Notes: generated by a model from the letters alone, not told the origin. DNA of 64,000 bases from Lelliottia jeotgali (GCA_002271215.1 CP018628.1:496001-560000); one strand, 5' to 3'. Shown: positions 35,444-46,939, numbered from the stretch's first letter. Program-made: numbers and translations.

Positions 35444-36664
35444 TTAAATTCCGTCTCGTTCCAGCGGGCAGCTCATGCAGCGTGCGCCGCCGCGACCGCG
35501 TCCCAGCTCATCGCCCGGAATCGGCAGCACGGTGATCCCGGCCTTGTCGTATTTCTCGTTGGTCCAGATGTTGCGCTCGTAGCCGATGACCACGCCGGGG
35601 CGGATAGTCAGCACGTTGTTGGCGTCATTCCACTGTTCGCGCTCGGCTTCGAAGGCGTCACCGCCGGTGGTGATCAGCCGTACCTGATTAATGCCCAACG
35701 CTTTTTCAATCGCATGGAGCAGATCGGTTTCCTGGGTGCGCAGCAGACCGCCGCGTCCGTCCGGGGTGAGCGTCCAGCACTGGGCGTCTTTACGCACCAC
35801 TTCCGGGTAGACGGAGAAGGTGTCGACGTCGATGTGGGTCATGACGGTATCGAGGTGCATACAGGAGCGGTGTTTCGGCAGTTCAACGGCGATCACGCGT
35901 TCAGCCTGGCGATGCTGGAACAGGCTTTGCGCGAGGAATTCAACGCCCTGCGGCGTGGTGCGTTCGGACATGCCAATTAATACCGCGCCGCGACCAATGA
36001 CTAATACATCACCGCCTTCTAAGGTGGCGTGGTCGTAATTAATATTCTCGTCGCCGAAGTATTTAATAAAATCGCCGTCGGCAAAGGCGGGATGCCAGCG
36101 ATATATTGCCCGCAGATTATTGGTTTCGCGCTGACGCGCTGGTTTCGCCATCGGGTTAATGGATACGCCGTTATAGATCCAGCATGACGTGTCGCGGGTA
36201 AATAAATGGTTTGGCAGCGGCTTCATAATAAAATCATTCGCCGTATGGGTATCGACCACCATATTTTTAATAAATGCGGGAATTTCCCCGTAGGTCAAAC
36301 CGCCGCTCAGACGGCGTGCCAGTTCGCGGTGCGGCATATCCGCCAGCCAGCCGCGTACGTCGTTGGCAAAGGTTGGGCCGAGGCGATAATCAGAGATTTG
36401 TGTTTCCAGAAGCCAGGCTTTAGCGTCTGCAATATCAAGCGTTTGGGTAATCAAATCGGTTAACAGCAGGACTTCCACACCCTGCTCACGCAGCGTGTTT
36501 GCGAAGATGTCATGCTCTTCACCTGCCCGCTCAACCGATAACACGTCATCGAATAACAGCTCCTGGCAGTTAGACGGCGTTAAACGTTTCAGACTTAAAT
36601 TCGGGCGATGCAGCATAACGCTACGCAATTGACCAATTTCAGAACCGACGTAATGCTTTTCCAT
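35444..36664 (-). CDS. arcA: Arginine deiminase
   Basis: The 406-residue guanidino-group hydrolase converts arginine to citrulline and ammonia. Signature elements: [16 protein letters not shown], the catalytic histidine loop [22 protein letters not shown], and the C-terminal catalytic cysteine in [13 protein letters not shown]. First gene of the arcA-arcC-arcB-antiporter operon, preceded by a 650-bp AT-rich control region. Confidence 0.97.
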   Translation of the reverse strand: MEKHYVGSEIGQLRSVMLHRPNLSLKRLTPSNCQELLFDDVLSVERAGEEHDIFANTLREQGVEVLLLTDLITQTLDIADAKAWLLETQISDYRLGPTFANDVRGWLADMPHRELARRLSGGLTYGEIPAFIKNMVVDTHTANDFIMKPLPNHLFTRDTSCWIYNGVSINPMAKPARQRETNNLRAIYRWHPAFADGDFIKYFGDENINYDHATLEGGDVLVIGRGAVLIGMSERTTPQGVEFLAQSLFQHRQAERVIAVELPKHRSCMHLDTVMTHIDVDTFSVYPEVVRKDAQCWTLTPDGRGGLLRTQETDLLHAIEKALGINQVRLITTGGDAFEAEREQWNDANNVLTIRPGVVIGYERNIWTNEKYDKAGITVLPIPGDELGRGRGGARCMSCPLERDGI

Positions 36665-37792
<1,128 letters not shown>

Positions 37793-37799
37793 TGTCTCT

Positions 37800-37829
37800 C
37801 GCCCGGTAACGCCTCGCGTACCGGGCTAC
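37800..37829. repeat. REP-like palindrome after tabA
   Basis: cgcccggtaacgcctcgcgtaccgggctac, a single shortened REP unit, lies 8 bp after the tabA stop. It probably acts as a 3'-end stabiliser. Confidence 0.6.
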
Positions 37830-37950
37830 AACTTTTCTGCTTCGTTTCATCATTTCGTGATCCAGTCTAAAAAATCACCCCTTACTGATTTTTCCCGGTT
37901 TACCTCCCCGCGCGTCGCGGCATAGTATGAGAGTTAAATTAATGAACGCT

Positions 37951-37967
37951 GTTCTATAATGTAGAAC
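37951..37967 (+). promoter_or_regulatory. Candidate XynR (YagI) operator upstream of yagE
   Basis: The inverted repeat gttcta-taatg-tagaac lies 25 bp before the yagE start and overlaps the core promoter region (tataatg). IclR-family repressors bind such short A/T-rich palindromes. XynR is known in E. coli to control yagEF from the region upstream, but this exact site is my inference. Confidence 0.5.
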
Positions 37968-37991
37968 AAAGTGTATCAGTAAGGAGATCTC

Positions 37992-38900
37992 ATGCAGCAG
38001 ACCGTGCAGTTCTCGGGGATTATTCCGCCTGTCTCAACTATTTTCACCGCCGACGGACAACTTGATAAACAGGGTACCGCTGCGCTTATCGACGACATGA
38101 TTAACGCGGGCGTCGACGGACTTTTCTTTTTAGGCAGCGGAGGCGAGTTCTCCCAGCTCAGCGCCGAAGAGCGCAAAGCGATCGCCGAATTTGCTATTGA
38201 TCATGTGGATCGTCGGGTGCCGGTTTTGATTGGCACCGGCGGTACTAACGCCAGGGAAACCATTGATCTAAGCCAGCACGCACAGCACGCCGGTGCCGAT
38301 GGCATCGTCGTCATTAACCCTTATTACTGGAAAGTGTCTGAGCAAAACCTGATCCGCTATTTCCAGCAGGTGGCGGACAGCGTCACGCTCCCGGTGATCC
38401 TCTATAACTTCCCGGCGCTGACCGGCCAGGATTTGACGCCCGCACTGGTCAAAACGCTGGCCGATTCTCGCGGCAATATCGTGGGTATCAAAGACACGAT
38501 CGACTCCGTTGCCCATCTGCGCAGCATGATCCTGACCGTGAAAGCGGCGCATCCGCACTTTACCGTGCTGTGTGGGTATGACGATCACCTGTTCAATACG
38601 CTGCTGCTGGGCGGGGACGGGGCGATCTCCGCCAGCGGCAACTTTGCGCCGCAAGTTTCGGTGAAGCTGTTGCAGGCTTTCCGCGATGGCGATCTGGCGC
38701 AGGCCGCCAACTATCACCAGACGATGTTGCAAATCCCGCAGATGTATCAGCTCGATACGCCGTTTGTGAACGTGATTAAAGAGGCGATTGTATTTTGTGG
38801 ACGGCCAGTTTCGACCCATGTGCTGCCGCCAGCAAGCCCACTGGATGATGCGCGAAAGGCGCAGCTAAAATCACTGCTACAACAGCTTAAGCTCTGCTGA
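37992..38900 (+). CDS. yagE: 2-dehydro-3-deoxy-D-pentonate/gluconate aldolase YagE
   Basis: The 302-residue DapA-family class I aldolase cleaves 2-keto-3-deoxy-D-xylonate to pyruvate and glycolaldehyde. Motifs: [18 protein letters not shown], the catalytic tyrosine in INPYYWKVS and YNFPALTG, and the Schiff-base lysine in IVGIKDTID. The sequence is almost identical to K-12 YagE by memory. First gene of yagEF, with an aaggagatct ribosome-binding site. Confidence 0.95.
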   Translation: MQQTVQFSGIIPPVSTIFTADGQLDKQGTAALIDDMINAGVDGLFFLGSGGEFSQLSAEERKAIAEFAIDHVDRRVPVLIGTGGTNARETIDLSQHAQHAGADGIVVINPYYWKVSEQNLIRYFQQVADSVTLPVILYNFPALTGQDLTPALVKTLADSRGNIVGIKDTIDSVAHLRSMILTVKAAHPHFTVLCGYDDHLFNTLLLGGDGAISASGNFAPQVSVKLLQAFRDGDLAQAANYHQTMLQIPQMYQLDTPFVNVIKEAIVFCGRPVSTHVLPPASPLDDARKAQLKSLLQQLKLC

Positions 38901-38914
38901 ACCGGACGGATAAG

Positions 38915-40882
38915 ATGGCGATAGAGACGATTTTTACCCCGCAAGATGACGCGTTTTATTCGGTCATTACCCACGCCGCCGGGCCGCAGGGCGCGCTGCC
39001 GCTGACACCGCAAATGCTGATGGAGTCGCCGAGCGGCAACCTGTTCGGCATGACGCAGAACGCCGGTATGGGCTGGGACGCCAATAAACTCACCGGCAAA
39101 GAGGTGCTGATTATTGGTACGCAGGGGGGAATCCGCGCGGGCGATGGTCGCCCGATTGCGCTGGGATATCACACCGGACACTGGGAAATCGGCCTGCAAA
39201 TGCAGGCGGCGGCAAAAGAGATCACCCGCAACGGCGGCATTCCGTTCGCGGCGTTTGTCAGCGATCCTTGTGACGGCCGCTCACAGGGCACGCACGGGAT
39301 GTTCGATTCTTTGCCGTATCGCAACGATGCCGCCATTGTCTTCCGTCGGCTTATCCGTTCGCTGCCCACGCGGCGCGCGGTAATTGGCGTCGCCACCTGT
39401 GACAAAGGGTTGCCTGCGACCATGATTGCGCTGGCTGCCATGCACCATCTGCCGACCATTCTGGTGCCTGGCGGCGCGACATTGCCGCCAACCTTTGGCG
39501 AAGATGCCGGCAAGGTACAAACCATTGGCGCGCGTTACGCCAACCATGAACTTTCACTGCAGGAAGCTGCTGAACTGGGGTGTCGCGCCTGTGCTTCGCC
39601 GGGCGGCGGCTGTCAATTTTTAGGCACCGCCGGAACCTCTCAGGTGGTGGCCGAAGCACTCGGAATGGCGCTGCCGCATTCGGCGCTGGCACCTTCCGGA
39701 CAAGATGTATGGCTGGAGATTTCCCGCCAGTCGGCGCGTGCGGTCGCACAGCTGGACGATCGCGGTATTACCACGCGCGATATTCTGACTGACAAAGCCA
39801 TTGAAAACGCAATGGTTATCCACGCAGCGTTTGGTGGCTCAACGAATTTGTTGCTGCACATTCCCGCTATCGCCCATGCGGCAGGTTGTACTATTCCGGA
39901 TGTCGATCACTGGACGCGTATCAACCGCAAAGTCCCGCGACTGGTGAGCGTATTGCCGAACGGGCCGGATTATCATCCGACGGTGCGCGCGTTCCTCGCG
40001 GGAGGCGTGCCGGAAGTGATGCTCCATTTACGCGATCTTGGCCTGTTGCATCTGGATGCCATGACGGTGACGGGCCAGACGGTGGGGGAAAACCTCGACT
40101 GGTGGCAGGCGTCCGAGCGGCGAGAACGGTTCCGCCAGTGTTTGCGCGAGCAGGATGGCGTCGATCCTGATGACGTGATCCTCCCGCCAGAACGTGCCAA
40201 AGCCCGTGGGCTGACCTCAACGGTGGCGTTCCCGGTGGGAAATATTGCGCCGGAAGGATCGGTTATCAAAGCGACGGCTATCGATCCGTCGGTGGTGGGC
40301 GAGGACGGTGTGTATCGGCACACGGGCCGGGCGCGCGCGTTTGTCTCCGAAGCGCGGGCGATCAAAGCCATCAAAAACGGCGAAATTGAACGCGGCGATA
40401 TTATGGTGGTCATCGGCGGTGGCCCGTCTGGCACTGGAATGGAAGAGACCTATCAGCTGACTTCGGCGTTAAAGCATGTCTCCTGGGGAAAGACGGTGTC
40501 ACTCATCACCGACGCGCGTTTTTCCGGCGTGTCGACCGGAGCCTGTTTTGGTCACGTGGCGCCGGAAGCACTGGCCGGTGGGCCGATTGGCAAACTGCGC
40601 GATAACGACATTATCGAGATCGAGGTGGACCGGCTTTCCTTAACGGGCAGGGTGAATTTCATCGGCACCGCGCATCAGCCGCTCACGCCGGAAGAAGGCG
40701 CTGTGGAACTGGCACGCCGTTCACCACACCCGGAACTGCATGCGCATGATTTCCTGCCGGACGATACACGGCTGTGGGCCGCTTTACAGTCTGTTAGCGG
40801 CGGTACCTGGAAAGGCTGTATTTATGATACCGATAAAATTATTGAGGTTATTAACGCCGGTAAAAAAGCGCTCGGTATTTAA
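38915..40882 (+). CDS. yagF: D-xylonate dehydratase YagF (IlvD/Edd family)
   Basis: The 655-residue dehydratase carries an iron-sulphur cluster; cysteines in [18 protein letters not shown] and [19 protein letters not shown] fit the IlvD/EDD pattern. It dehydrates D-xylonate to 2-keto-3-deoxy-D-xylonate, the substrate of YagE. Near-identical to the K-12 protein throughout, ending [16 protein letters not shown]. It lies 14 bp after yagE. A stem-loop (40893-40933) follows the stop. Confidence 0.95.
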   Translation: MAIETIFTPQDDAFYSVITHAAGPQGALPLTPQMLMESPSGNLFGMTQNAGMGWDANKLTGKEVLIIGTQGGIRAGDGRPIALGYHTGHWEIGLQMQAAAKEITRNGGIPFAAFVSDPCDGRSQGTHGMFDSLPYRNDAAIVFRRLIRSLPTRRAVIGVATCDKGLPATMIALAAMHHLPTILVPGGATLPPTFGEDAGKVQTIGARYANHELSLQEAAELGCRACASPGGGCQFLGTAGTSQVVAEALGMALPHSALAPSGQDVWLEISRQSARAVAQLDDRGITTRDILTDKAIENAMVIHAAFGGSTNLLLHIPAIAHAAGCTIPDVDHWTRINRKVPRLVSVLPNGPDYHPTVRAFLAGGVPEVMLHLRDLGLLHLDAMTVTGQTVGENLDWWQASERRERFRQCLREQDGVDPDDVILPPERAKARGLTSTVAFPVGNIAPEGSVIKATAIDPSVVGEDGVYRHTGRARAFVSEARAIKAIKNGEIERGDIMVVIGGGPSGTGMEETYQLTSALKHVSWGKTVSLITDARFSGVSTGACFGHVAPEALAGGPIGKLRDNDIIEIEVDRLSLTGRVNFIGTAHQPLTPEEGAVELARRSPHPELHAHDFLPDDTRLWAALQSVSGGTWKGCIYDTDKIIEVINAGKKALGI

Positions 40883-40892
40883 ATAAATAATA

Positions 40893-40933
40893 AACAACAC
40901 TGTCTGCGATATTATTTCGTGGGCAGTGTTGTT
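40893..40933 (+). terminator. Stem-loop after yagEF
   Basis: The stem aacaacactg / cagtgttgtt (10 bp) has a 21-nt loop and sits 10 bp after the yagF stop. No T tract follows, so it may attenuate rather than stop. The next 290 bp before yagG are AT-rich and presumably hold the yagGH promoter; a small stem accagg/cctggt lies at 41156-41178. Confidence 0.45.
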
Positions 40934-41226
40934 GTGCTTGTTATATTAATAGTGATAATTTCGTAACTCATTAAAAATAAAAGCCAAAACTATTTTTCAA
41001 AATCCTAATATATAACGATGCTTATCACAAAAGCGAAATATCATAATTCACAAATAAGATATGACCATTGCCGGTTATTCGATCGTTTCCTTACACTCTA
41101 TTAACACGAAATAGTCAAATCAGCACACGAAAAAAGGGTGTATTCCTGACGATGCACCAGGTATTGCTTTTGCCTGGTACAGGACCCTGACGTTTGCACT
41201 TTTTCACTTCTGCGTTGGGGGTAATA

Positions 41227-42606
41227 ATGCAATTAACCATGAAAGATAAAATTGGCTACGGGCTGGGTGATACCGCCTGCGGCTTCGTCTGGCAGGCCAC
41301 CATGTTCCTGCTGGCCTATTTTTATACCGATGTGTTTGGCTTATCGGCGGGCATTATGGGGACGCTGTTTTTAGTGTCGCGCATCCTCGATGCCGTAACC
41401 GATCCGCTGATGGGGCTGCTGGTCGACCGCACCCGTACCCGCCACGGTCAGTTCCGCCCGTTCCTGCTGTGGGGCGCGATCCCGTTTGGTATCGTCTGCA
41501 TGCTGACGTTCTACACGCCAGATTTTTCCGCCAACGGTAAAATCATCTACGCCTGCGTGACTTACATTTTGCTGACGCTGGTCTACACCTTCGTCAATGT
41601 GCCTTATTGCGCGATGCCTGGCGTCATCACCGCCGATCCGAAAGAGCGTCATGCGCTCCAGTCGTGGCGCTTTTTCCTGGCTGCCGCGGGATCGCTGGCA
41701 ATCAGTGGGATTGCCCTGCCGCTGGTGGGGATCATCGGCAAAGGGAATGAGCAGCTGGGCTATTTTGGCGCGATGTGCGTGCTGGGGCTGAGCGGCGTGG
41801 TGCTGCTGTATGTTTGCTTCTTTACCACCAAAGAACGCTACACCTTTGAGGTGCAGCCGGGTTCATCAGTATCGAAAGATCTGAAGCTGCTGTGGGGTAA
41901 CAGCCAGTGGCGGATCATATGTGCATTCAAAATGATGGCGACCTGTTCCAACGTGGTGCGCGGCGGGGCAACGCTCTATTTTGTGAAATACGTTATGGAC
42001 CATCCGGAGATGGCGACGCAGTTCTTACTCTACGGCAGCATCGCCACTATGTTTGGTTCGCTCTGTTCGTCCAGACTGTTGGGCCGCTTTGACCGCGTGA
42101 AGTCGTTCAAGTGGATTATCGTGGCGTACTCCCTGATCAGCCTGCTGATTTTCATCACTCCGGTGGCGTATATCGGCCTGCTCTTCGCCCTGAATATCCT
42201 GTTCCTGTTTGTCTTTAACACCACCACGCCGCTGCAATGGCTGATGGCGTCTGACGTTGTCGATTACGAAGAAAGCCGCAGCGGCCGCCGTCTGGACGGG
42301 CTGGTGTTCTCAACCTATCTGTTCAGCCTGAAGATCGGTCTGGCCATTGGCGGCGCGGTGGTCGGCTGGATCCTTGCGTATGTGAATTACTCCGCCAGCA
42401 GCAGCGTGCAGCCGATCGAAGTGCTGACCACCATCAAAATCCTGTTCTGCGTGGTGCCGGTGGTGCTCTACATCGGCATGTTCACCATGCTCTCGCTTTA
42501 CAAACTCAGCGATGACCGCGTTCAGGCCATCAGCCAGCAACTGCTGAAACACCGTGCGGCGCAGGGCGAGGATCTTCCCGCGGCGGCGACGGCGGCATCC
42601 CAATAA
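41227..42606 (+). CDS. yagG: Glycoside-pentoside-hexuronide:cation symporter YagG
   Basis: The 459-residue 12-helix transporter of the GPH (MelB/XynP) family probably takes up xylosides or xylonate with a cation. It starts MQLTMKDKIGYGLGDTACG; motifs DPLMGLLVDRTRTRHGQFRP and PYCAMPGVITADPKERHAL are typical of the family. ATG 41227 is the family start, the longer frame from 41194 is not used. It lies 12 bp upstream of yagH. Confidence 0.93.
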   Translation: MQLTMKDKIGYGLGDTACGFVWQATMFLLAYFYTDVFGLSAGIMGTLFLVSRILDAVTDPLMGLLVDRTRTRHGQFRPFLLWGAIPFGIVCMLTFYTPDFSANGKIIYACVTYILLTLVYTFVNVPYCAMPGVITADPKERHALQSWRFFLAAAGSLAISGIALPLVGIIGKGNEQLGYFGAMCVLGLSGVVLLYVCFFTTKERYTFEVQPGSSVSKDLKLLWGNSQWRIICAFKMMATCSNVVRGGATLYFVKYVMDHPEMATQFLLYGSIATMFGSLCSSRLLGRFDRVKSFKWIIVAYSLISLLIFITPVAYIGLLFALNILFLFVFNTTTPLQWLMASDVVDYEESRSGRRLDGLVFSTYLFSLKIGLAIGGAVVGWILAYVNYSASSSVQPIEVLTTIKILFCVVPVVLYIGMFTMLSLYKLSDDRVQAISQQLLKHRAAQGEDLPAAATAASQ

Positions 42607-42618
42607 GAAGGAGGCATC

Positions 42619-44238
42619 ATGTACACCATCACTAACCCGATTCTGAGCGGATTCAACCCGGACCCGTCCCTGTGTCGTCAGGGCGAGGATTACTACATCG
42701 CAACGTCTACCTTTGAGTGGTTCCCCGGCGTGCGGATTTATCACTCCCGCGATTTGAAAAACTGGTCGCTGGTCAGCACGCCGCTGGATCGCGTGTCGAT
42801 GCTGGATATGAAAGGTAACCCTGATTCCGGCGGCATCTGGGCGCCGTGTCTGAGCTACGCCGACGGGCAGTTCTGGCTGCTGTACACGGACGTGAAAATC
42901 GTCGATTCGCCTTGGAAAAATGGTAAGAATTTCCTGGTGACTGCGCCCTCCATCGAAGGGCCGTGGAGCGAGCCGATCCCGATGGGCAACGGTGGGTTTG
43001 ATCCGTCGATGTTCCACGATGACGATGGCCGCAAATACTTCATTTATCGTCCGTGGGGCCCGCGCCACCACAGCAATCCGCACAATACCATCGTGATGCA
43101 GGAGTATTTCCCGCAGACGCAGCAATTATCGCCAGAGCGCAAAACCCTCTTTACCGGTACGCCGCTGTGTTACACGGAAGGCGCGCACATTTATCGCAAA
43201 GACGGCTGGTATTACCTGATGGTGGCGGAGGGGGGCACCAGCTATGAGCATGCGGTGGTGGTACTTCGGGCGAAAACGCTCGACGGCCCGTACGAGCTGC
43301 ACCCTGACGTGACGATGATGACCAGCTGGCATCTGCCGGAAAACCCGCTGCAAAAGAGCGGGCACGGCTCGCTGCTGGAGACACACACCGGCGAATGGTA
43401 TATGGCGTATCTTACCAGCCGACCGCAGCGTTTGCCGGGCGTGCCGCTGCTGGCGTCCGGCGGGCGCGGCTATTGCTCGCTGGGACGTGAAACGGGGATT
43501 GCGCGTATTACGTGGCGCGACGGGTGGCCGTATGTGGAAGGCGGCAAACACGCGCAGGTTAGCGTACCTGGACCACAGATGACTGAGAGCCAGACCGTGC
43601 AGGCTGCAAACTGGCGCGATGATTTTGATACTCCAACGCTTAACCCGGAACTGCAAACTCTGCGCATTCCGTTTGATGATTCTCTCGGATCGCTAACCGC
43701 ACGTACGGGCTTTTTACGTCTGTACGGCAATGATTCCTTAAACTCGACCTTTACCCAGTCCACTGTGGCACGGCGCTGGCAGCACTTTGCATTTCGCGCC
43801 GAGACGCGTATGGAGTTTGCCCCGCGACATTTCCAGCAGAGCGCGGGCCTGACCTGCTACTACAACAGCAAAAACTGGAGCTACGTTTTTGTTGATTACG
43901 AGGAAGGAAAGGGCAGAACGATCAAAGTGTTGCAGCTTGATCACAACGTCCCGTCGTGGCCGTTGCACGAGCAGCCGATCCCGGTGCCGGACGATGCGCA
44001 GAGCGTGTGGCTACGCGTTGACGTCGAGCATTTAGTGTATCGCTACAGCTATTCGTTTGACGGCGAGCAGTGGCACACCGTGCCTGTCACCTATGAGGCG
44101 TGGAAACTGTCGGATGATTATATCGGCGGTCGCGGGTTCTTTACGGGGGCATTTGTCGGGCTGCACTGCGAAGACATCAGTGGCGACGGCTGCTACGCCG
44201 ATTTTGACTACTTCAGCTATACGCCCGCCACGGCGTAA
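42619..44238 (+). CDS. yagH: Beta-xylosidase, GH43 (YagH/XynB)
   Basis: The 539-residue cytoplasmic glycosidase releases xylose from xylobiose or other beta-xylosides. GH43 five-bladed propeller: catalytic base Asp in GFNPDPSLCRQGEDYY, pKa modulator in GGFDPSMFHDDDGRKY, acid Glu in YTEGAHIYRKDGWYYL. A C-terminal beta-sandwich (GH43 C2) runs from about residue 325. Behind aaggaggcatc. Together with YagG it feeds xylose derivatives to the cell. Also called xynB in K-12. Confidence 0.93.
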   Translation: MYTITNPILSGFNPDPSLCRQGEDYYIATSTFEWFPGVRIYHSRDLKNWSLVSTPLDRVSMLDMKGNPDSGGIWAPCLSYADGQFWLLYTDVKIVDSPWKNGKNFLVTAPSIEGPWSEPIPMGNGGFDPSMFHDDDGRKYFIYRPWGPRHHSNPHNTIVMQEYFPQTQQLSPERKTLFTGTPLCYTEGAHIYRKDGWYYLMVAEGGTSYEHAVVVLRAKTLDGPYELHPDVTMMTSWHLPENPLQKSGHGSLLETHTGEWYMAYLTSRPQRLPGVPLLASGGRGYCSLGRETGIARITWRDGWPYVEGGKHAQVSVPGPQMTESQTVQAANWRDDFDTPTLNPELQTLRIPFDDSLGSLTARTGFLRLYGNDSLNSTFTQSTVARRWQHFAFRAETRMEFAPRHFQQSAGLTCYYNSKNWSYVFVDYEEGKGRTIKVLQLDHNVPSWPLHEQPIPVPDDAQSVWLRVDVEHLVYRYSYSFDGEQWHTVPVTYEAWKLSDDYIGGRGFFTGAFVGLHCEDISGDGCYADFDYFSYTPATA

Positions 44239-44242
44239 CCCC

Positions 44243-45001
44243 TCAGGCCGGGTAGCCCAGCGCTCTTGAGAGCTGCAGCCCGGCTTCTTCCAGCATCCCC
44301 CGGAAACGGGCGAACTCGTCGTCGTCCACGCGTGAGGTTAAGGTCGACAGGCTGAGGGCCGCAATCACACGGGATTCGTGATTCCACACCGGGACCGATA
44401 CGCAACGCACGCCCTGTTCGTTCTCTTCGCTGTCCAGGGCGTAACCCTGCGCACGCGTTTGCGCCAGCGCGGCCAGCAGCGCCTCGCGTGAGGTTATCGT
44501 TGCGGGCGTGAAAGAGGTGTACTGATAATCTTCAAGCAGAGCGTTGAGGTCAGCATCGCTAAGCCAGGCGATCAACACTTTGCCGATCGCGGTCGCATGG
44601 ACGGGCAACCGACGGCCAATCCGTGAATAGGCAATCGCTGCCAGCTTGCCTTCAATCTTCTCGATATACACGCCTTCGCTCCCATCGAGAATACCCAGAT
44701 GCGTGGTCTGCCCGGTGCGCTGCGACAGATCCGTCAGCCAGCCCTTCGCCTTCTGGCGAATATCCATCGAGCTCACCACAAAATGGCCGCGCTCGACGAG
44801 CTTCATGCCGAGGCGATATTTACCGTTTTCCGGGTTCTGATCGATATAACCGTGGAGCTGGAGCGTTTTGAGCAGCGAGTGGAGCGTGCTTTTGCTCAGA
44901 CCCATCTGTTTACTGATGTCAGTGATCTTCAGCTCCGTCGCCTGTTCGTTAAACAGATCGAGGATATGCAGGGCACGTTCAACAGACTGAATAATAGGCA
45001 T
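44243..45001 (-). CDS. xynR: IclR-family repressor XynR (YagI)
   Basis: The 252-residue regulator has an IclR winged helix (MPIIQSVERALHILDLFNEQ; LSKSTLHSLLKTLQLHGYI) and a C-terminal ligand domain (ATAIGKVLIAWLS; GYALDSEENEQGVRCVSVPV). In E. coli, XynR represses xylonate catabolism genes. Its start at 45001 follows the family N-terminus, and upstream frame extension is repeat DNA. It converges with yagH with only 4 bp between stops. Confidence 0.93.
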   Translation of the reverse strand: MPIIQSVERALHILDLFNEQATELKITDISKQMGLSKSTLHSLLKTLQLHGYIDQNPENGKYRLGMKLVERGHFVVSSMDIRQKAKGWLTDLSQRTGQTTHLGILDGSEGVYIEKIEGKLAAIAYSRIGRRLPVHATAIGKVLIAWLSDADLNALLEDYQYTSFTPATITSREALLAALAQTRAQGYALDSEENEQGVRCVSVPVWNHESRVIAALSLSTLTSRVDDDEFARFRGMLEEAGLQLSRALGYPA

Positions 45002-45072
45002 AATTAAGGACCGTCCACGCTGGGGTTCAGGTGAAAAAGTACCTTTTTTTCGCTGAAAAATCAATCGAATGG

Positions 45073-45317
45073 AGGTTAAAGCAAAACGACAACCAGAGTT
45101 GTCGTTTTTGATGTTTATTCCCTCTCCCGGTGGGAGAGGTTCAGGGTGAGGTCGAGGTAAAAGCAAAACGATAACCAGAGTTGTCGTTTTTGATATTTGT
45201 TCCCTCTCCCGTGGGAGAGGGTCAGGGTGAGGTCGAGGTAAAAGCAAAACGATAACCAGAGTTGTCGTTTTTGATGTTTGTTCCCTCTCCCCGTGGGAGA
45301 GGGTCAGGGTGAGGGCA
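45073..45317. repeat. Three tandem copies of an ~82-bp unit with two hairpins each (CCCTCTCCC type, copy 5)
   Basis: Units start at 45073, 45155 and 45236 (aggt-aaagcaaaacga). Each has a hairpin aacgacaac-caga-gttgtcgtt flanked by A and T runs, terminator-like on both strands, and a hairpin ccctctccc..gggagaggg followed by tcagggtgag. The copies differ at only a few positions, which points to recent tandem duplication. The block fills the gap between the argI stop and the xynR promoter, so it is likely to end argI transcription. Confidence 0.9.
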
Positions 45318-45332
45318 CCAGACCGCAGAGGA

Positions 45333-46340
45333 CTAAGGCTGCCCCAGCGTTGCCACCATCACCGCCTTAATCGTATGCATCCGGTTTTCCGCCTGGTCAA
45401 ACACGATGCTCGCGTCTGACTCGAACACTTTGTCAGTCACTTCCATCCCGCCGTGCAAATCAAATTCTTTCGCCATCTGCTTGCCGAGCGTGGTGTGATC
45501 GTCGTGGAACGCGGGCAGACAATGCAGGAACTTCACGTTCGGGTTGCCGGTCTGCGCCATCATTTCACAATTCACCTGATAGCTGCGCAGCAGCTCAATC
45601 CGCTCGGCCCACTTCTCTTTCGGCTCGCCCATCGACACCCAGACGTCGGTATAGATGAAGTCCGCGCCTTTCACACCGGCGATCACGTCTTCCGTCAGGG
45701 TAATCTTACCGCCATTCTGCAACGCCAGCGCGCTGCACTCTGCGACCAGGCTCTCTTCCGGCCAGCAGGCTTTTGGCGCGACCAGACGCAAATCCAGGCC
45801 GACCAGCGCCGCCGCTTCGAGCATCGAGTTACCCATGTTGTTGCGCGCATCGCCCGCATACACCAGCGTCATCTGGTTAAAGACTTTCCCCGGCAGATGC
45901 TCCTGCATGGTCAGAAGATCTGCCAGCAGCTGGGTCGGGTGGAATTCGTTGGTCAGCCCGTTCCACACCGGCACGCCCGCATATTCCGCCAGGGTTTCTA
46001 CCACTTCCTGACCGTGGCCGCGATACTGAATACCGTCGTACATCCGCCCGAGCACGCGGGCGGTATCCTTAATTGATTCTTTATGCCCAATCTGACTGCC
46101 GCTTGGCCCGAGATAAGTGACGCGTGCGCCCTGGTCAAATGCGGCAACTTCGAAAGAGCATCGTGTACGAGTTGAGTCTTTTTCGAAGATGAGCGCGATG
46201 TTTTTGCCAGTAAGCTTTTGTACTTCTTTGTTATTTTTTTTATCAGCTTTCAGCTGCGCGGCAAGCGACAGCAGAAAACGCAGTTGTGCAGGGGTAAAAT
46301 CGAGCAATTTCAGGAAGTGCTTTTTATACAGTTCAGACAT
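45333..46340 (-). CDS. argI: Ornithine carbamoyltransferase, biosynthetic
   Basis: The 335-residue OTCase makes citrulline in arginine biosynthesis. Motifs: [39 protein letters not shown]. The start [15 protein letters not shown] at 46340 is the family one. It is in the chromosomal argI position (next to rraB). By memory, however, its sequence ([25 protein letters not shown]) is closer to K-12 ArgF than to K-12 ArgI (YHKHF, AAKLKADKK, EVAAYDQGARV). Two ARG boxes overlap the promoter. Confidence 0.95.
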   Translation of the reverse strand: MSELYKKHFLKLLDFTPAQLRFLLSLAAQLKADKKNNKEVQKLTGKNIALIFEKDSTRTRCSFEVAAFDQGARVTYLGPSGSQIGHKESIKDTARVLGRMYDGIQYRGHGQEVVETLAEYAGVPVWNGLTNEFHPTQLLADLLTMQEHLPGKVFNQMTLVYAGDARNNMGNSMLEAAALVGLDLRLVAPKACWPEESLVAECSALALQNGGKITLTEDVIAGVKGADFIYTDVWVSMGEPKEKWAERIELLRSYQVNCEMMAQTGNPNVKFLHCLPAFHDDHTTLGKQMAKEFDLHGGMEVTDKVFESDASIVFDQAENRMHTIKAVMVATLGQP

Positions 46341-46367
46341 TTTATCCTCACATGGCAAAGGCCACTT

Positions 46368-46406
46368 ATTGAATTAAAATTCACTTTATATGTATGAATA
46401 TTCATT
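46368..46406 (-). promoter_or_regulatory. Tandem ARG boxes of argI
   Basis: Box 1, at 46368-46385, contains tgaattaaaattca, a perfect match to TGAATwwwwATTCA. Box 2, at 46389-46406, contains tgtatgaatattca. The 18-bp boxes are separated by exactly 3 bp, the standard arrangement bound by one ArgR hexamer. Confidence 0.9.
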
Positions 46407-46504
46407 TGCAACCCTGTTTCACAAATCTTTCTTACATTAGGTGGAGGCAAACACGTCCGTGTGTGAAAATAGAAGTATCTGCCGAACTTAAAGAGGAACG
46501 AGCC

Positions 46505-46930
46505 ATGGCAAACCCAGAACTGCTGGAAGAGCAACGCGAAGAGACGCGCCTGATCATTGAAGAGCTGCTGGAAGACGGCAGCGATCCGGACGCGCTGTAC
46601 ACCATCGAGCACCATTTCTCTGCAGATGACTTTGCGTCGCTGGAGAAACTGGCGGTAGAAGCGTTCAAAATGGGTTACGAAGTGACCGAGCCGGAAGAGC
46701 TGGAAGTGGAAGAGGGCGAAACCGTCATCTGCTGCGATATCCTGAGCGAAGGCGCGCTGAACGCGGAGCTTATCGACAAGCAGGTTGAGCAGCTGATGGA
46801 TCTGGCTGAGAAGTTTGAAGTGGAGTACGACGGCTGGGGAACCTACTACGAAGATCCAAACGGCGAAGACGGCGATGACGAAGACGATGAAGATTTCGTC
46901 GACGAAGATGACGACGGCGTGCGCCACTAA
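46505..46930 (+). CDS. rraB: Ribonuclease E inhibitor RraB
   Basis: The 141-residue acidic protein binds RNase E and modulates mRNA decay. It starts [20 protein letters not shown] and ends in a long Asp/Glu tract ([21 protein letters not shown]). ATG 46505 behind agaggaacgagcc; the frame to 46394 is not used. Divergent from argI. A hairpin at 46940 follows. Confidence 0.96.
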   Translation: MANPELLEEQREETRLIIEELLEDGSDPDALYTIEHHFSADDFASLEKLAVEAFKMGYEVTEPEELEVEEGETVICCDILSEGALNAELIDKQVEQLMDLAEKFEVEYDGWGTYYEDPNGEDGDDEDDEDFVDEDDDGVRH

Positions 46931-46939
46931 GTGTTATCT

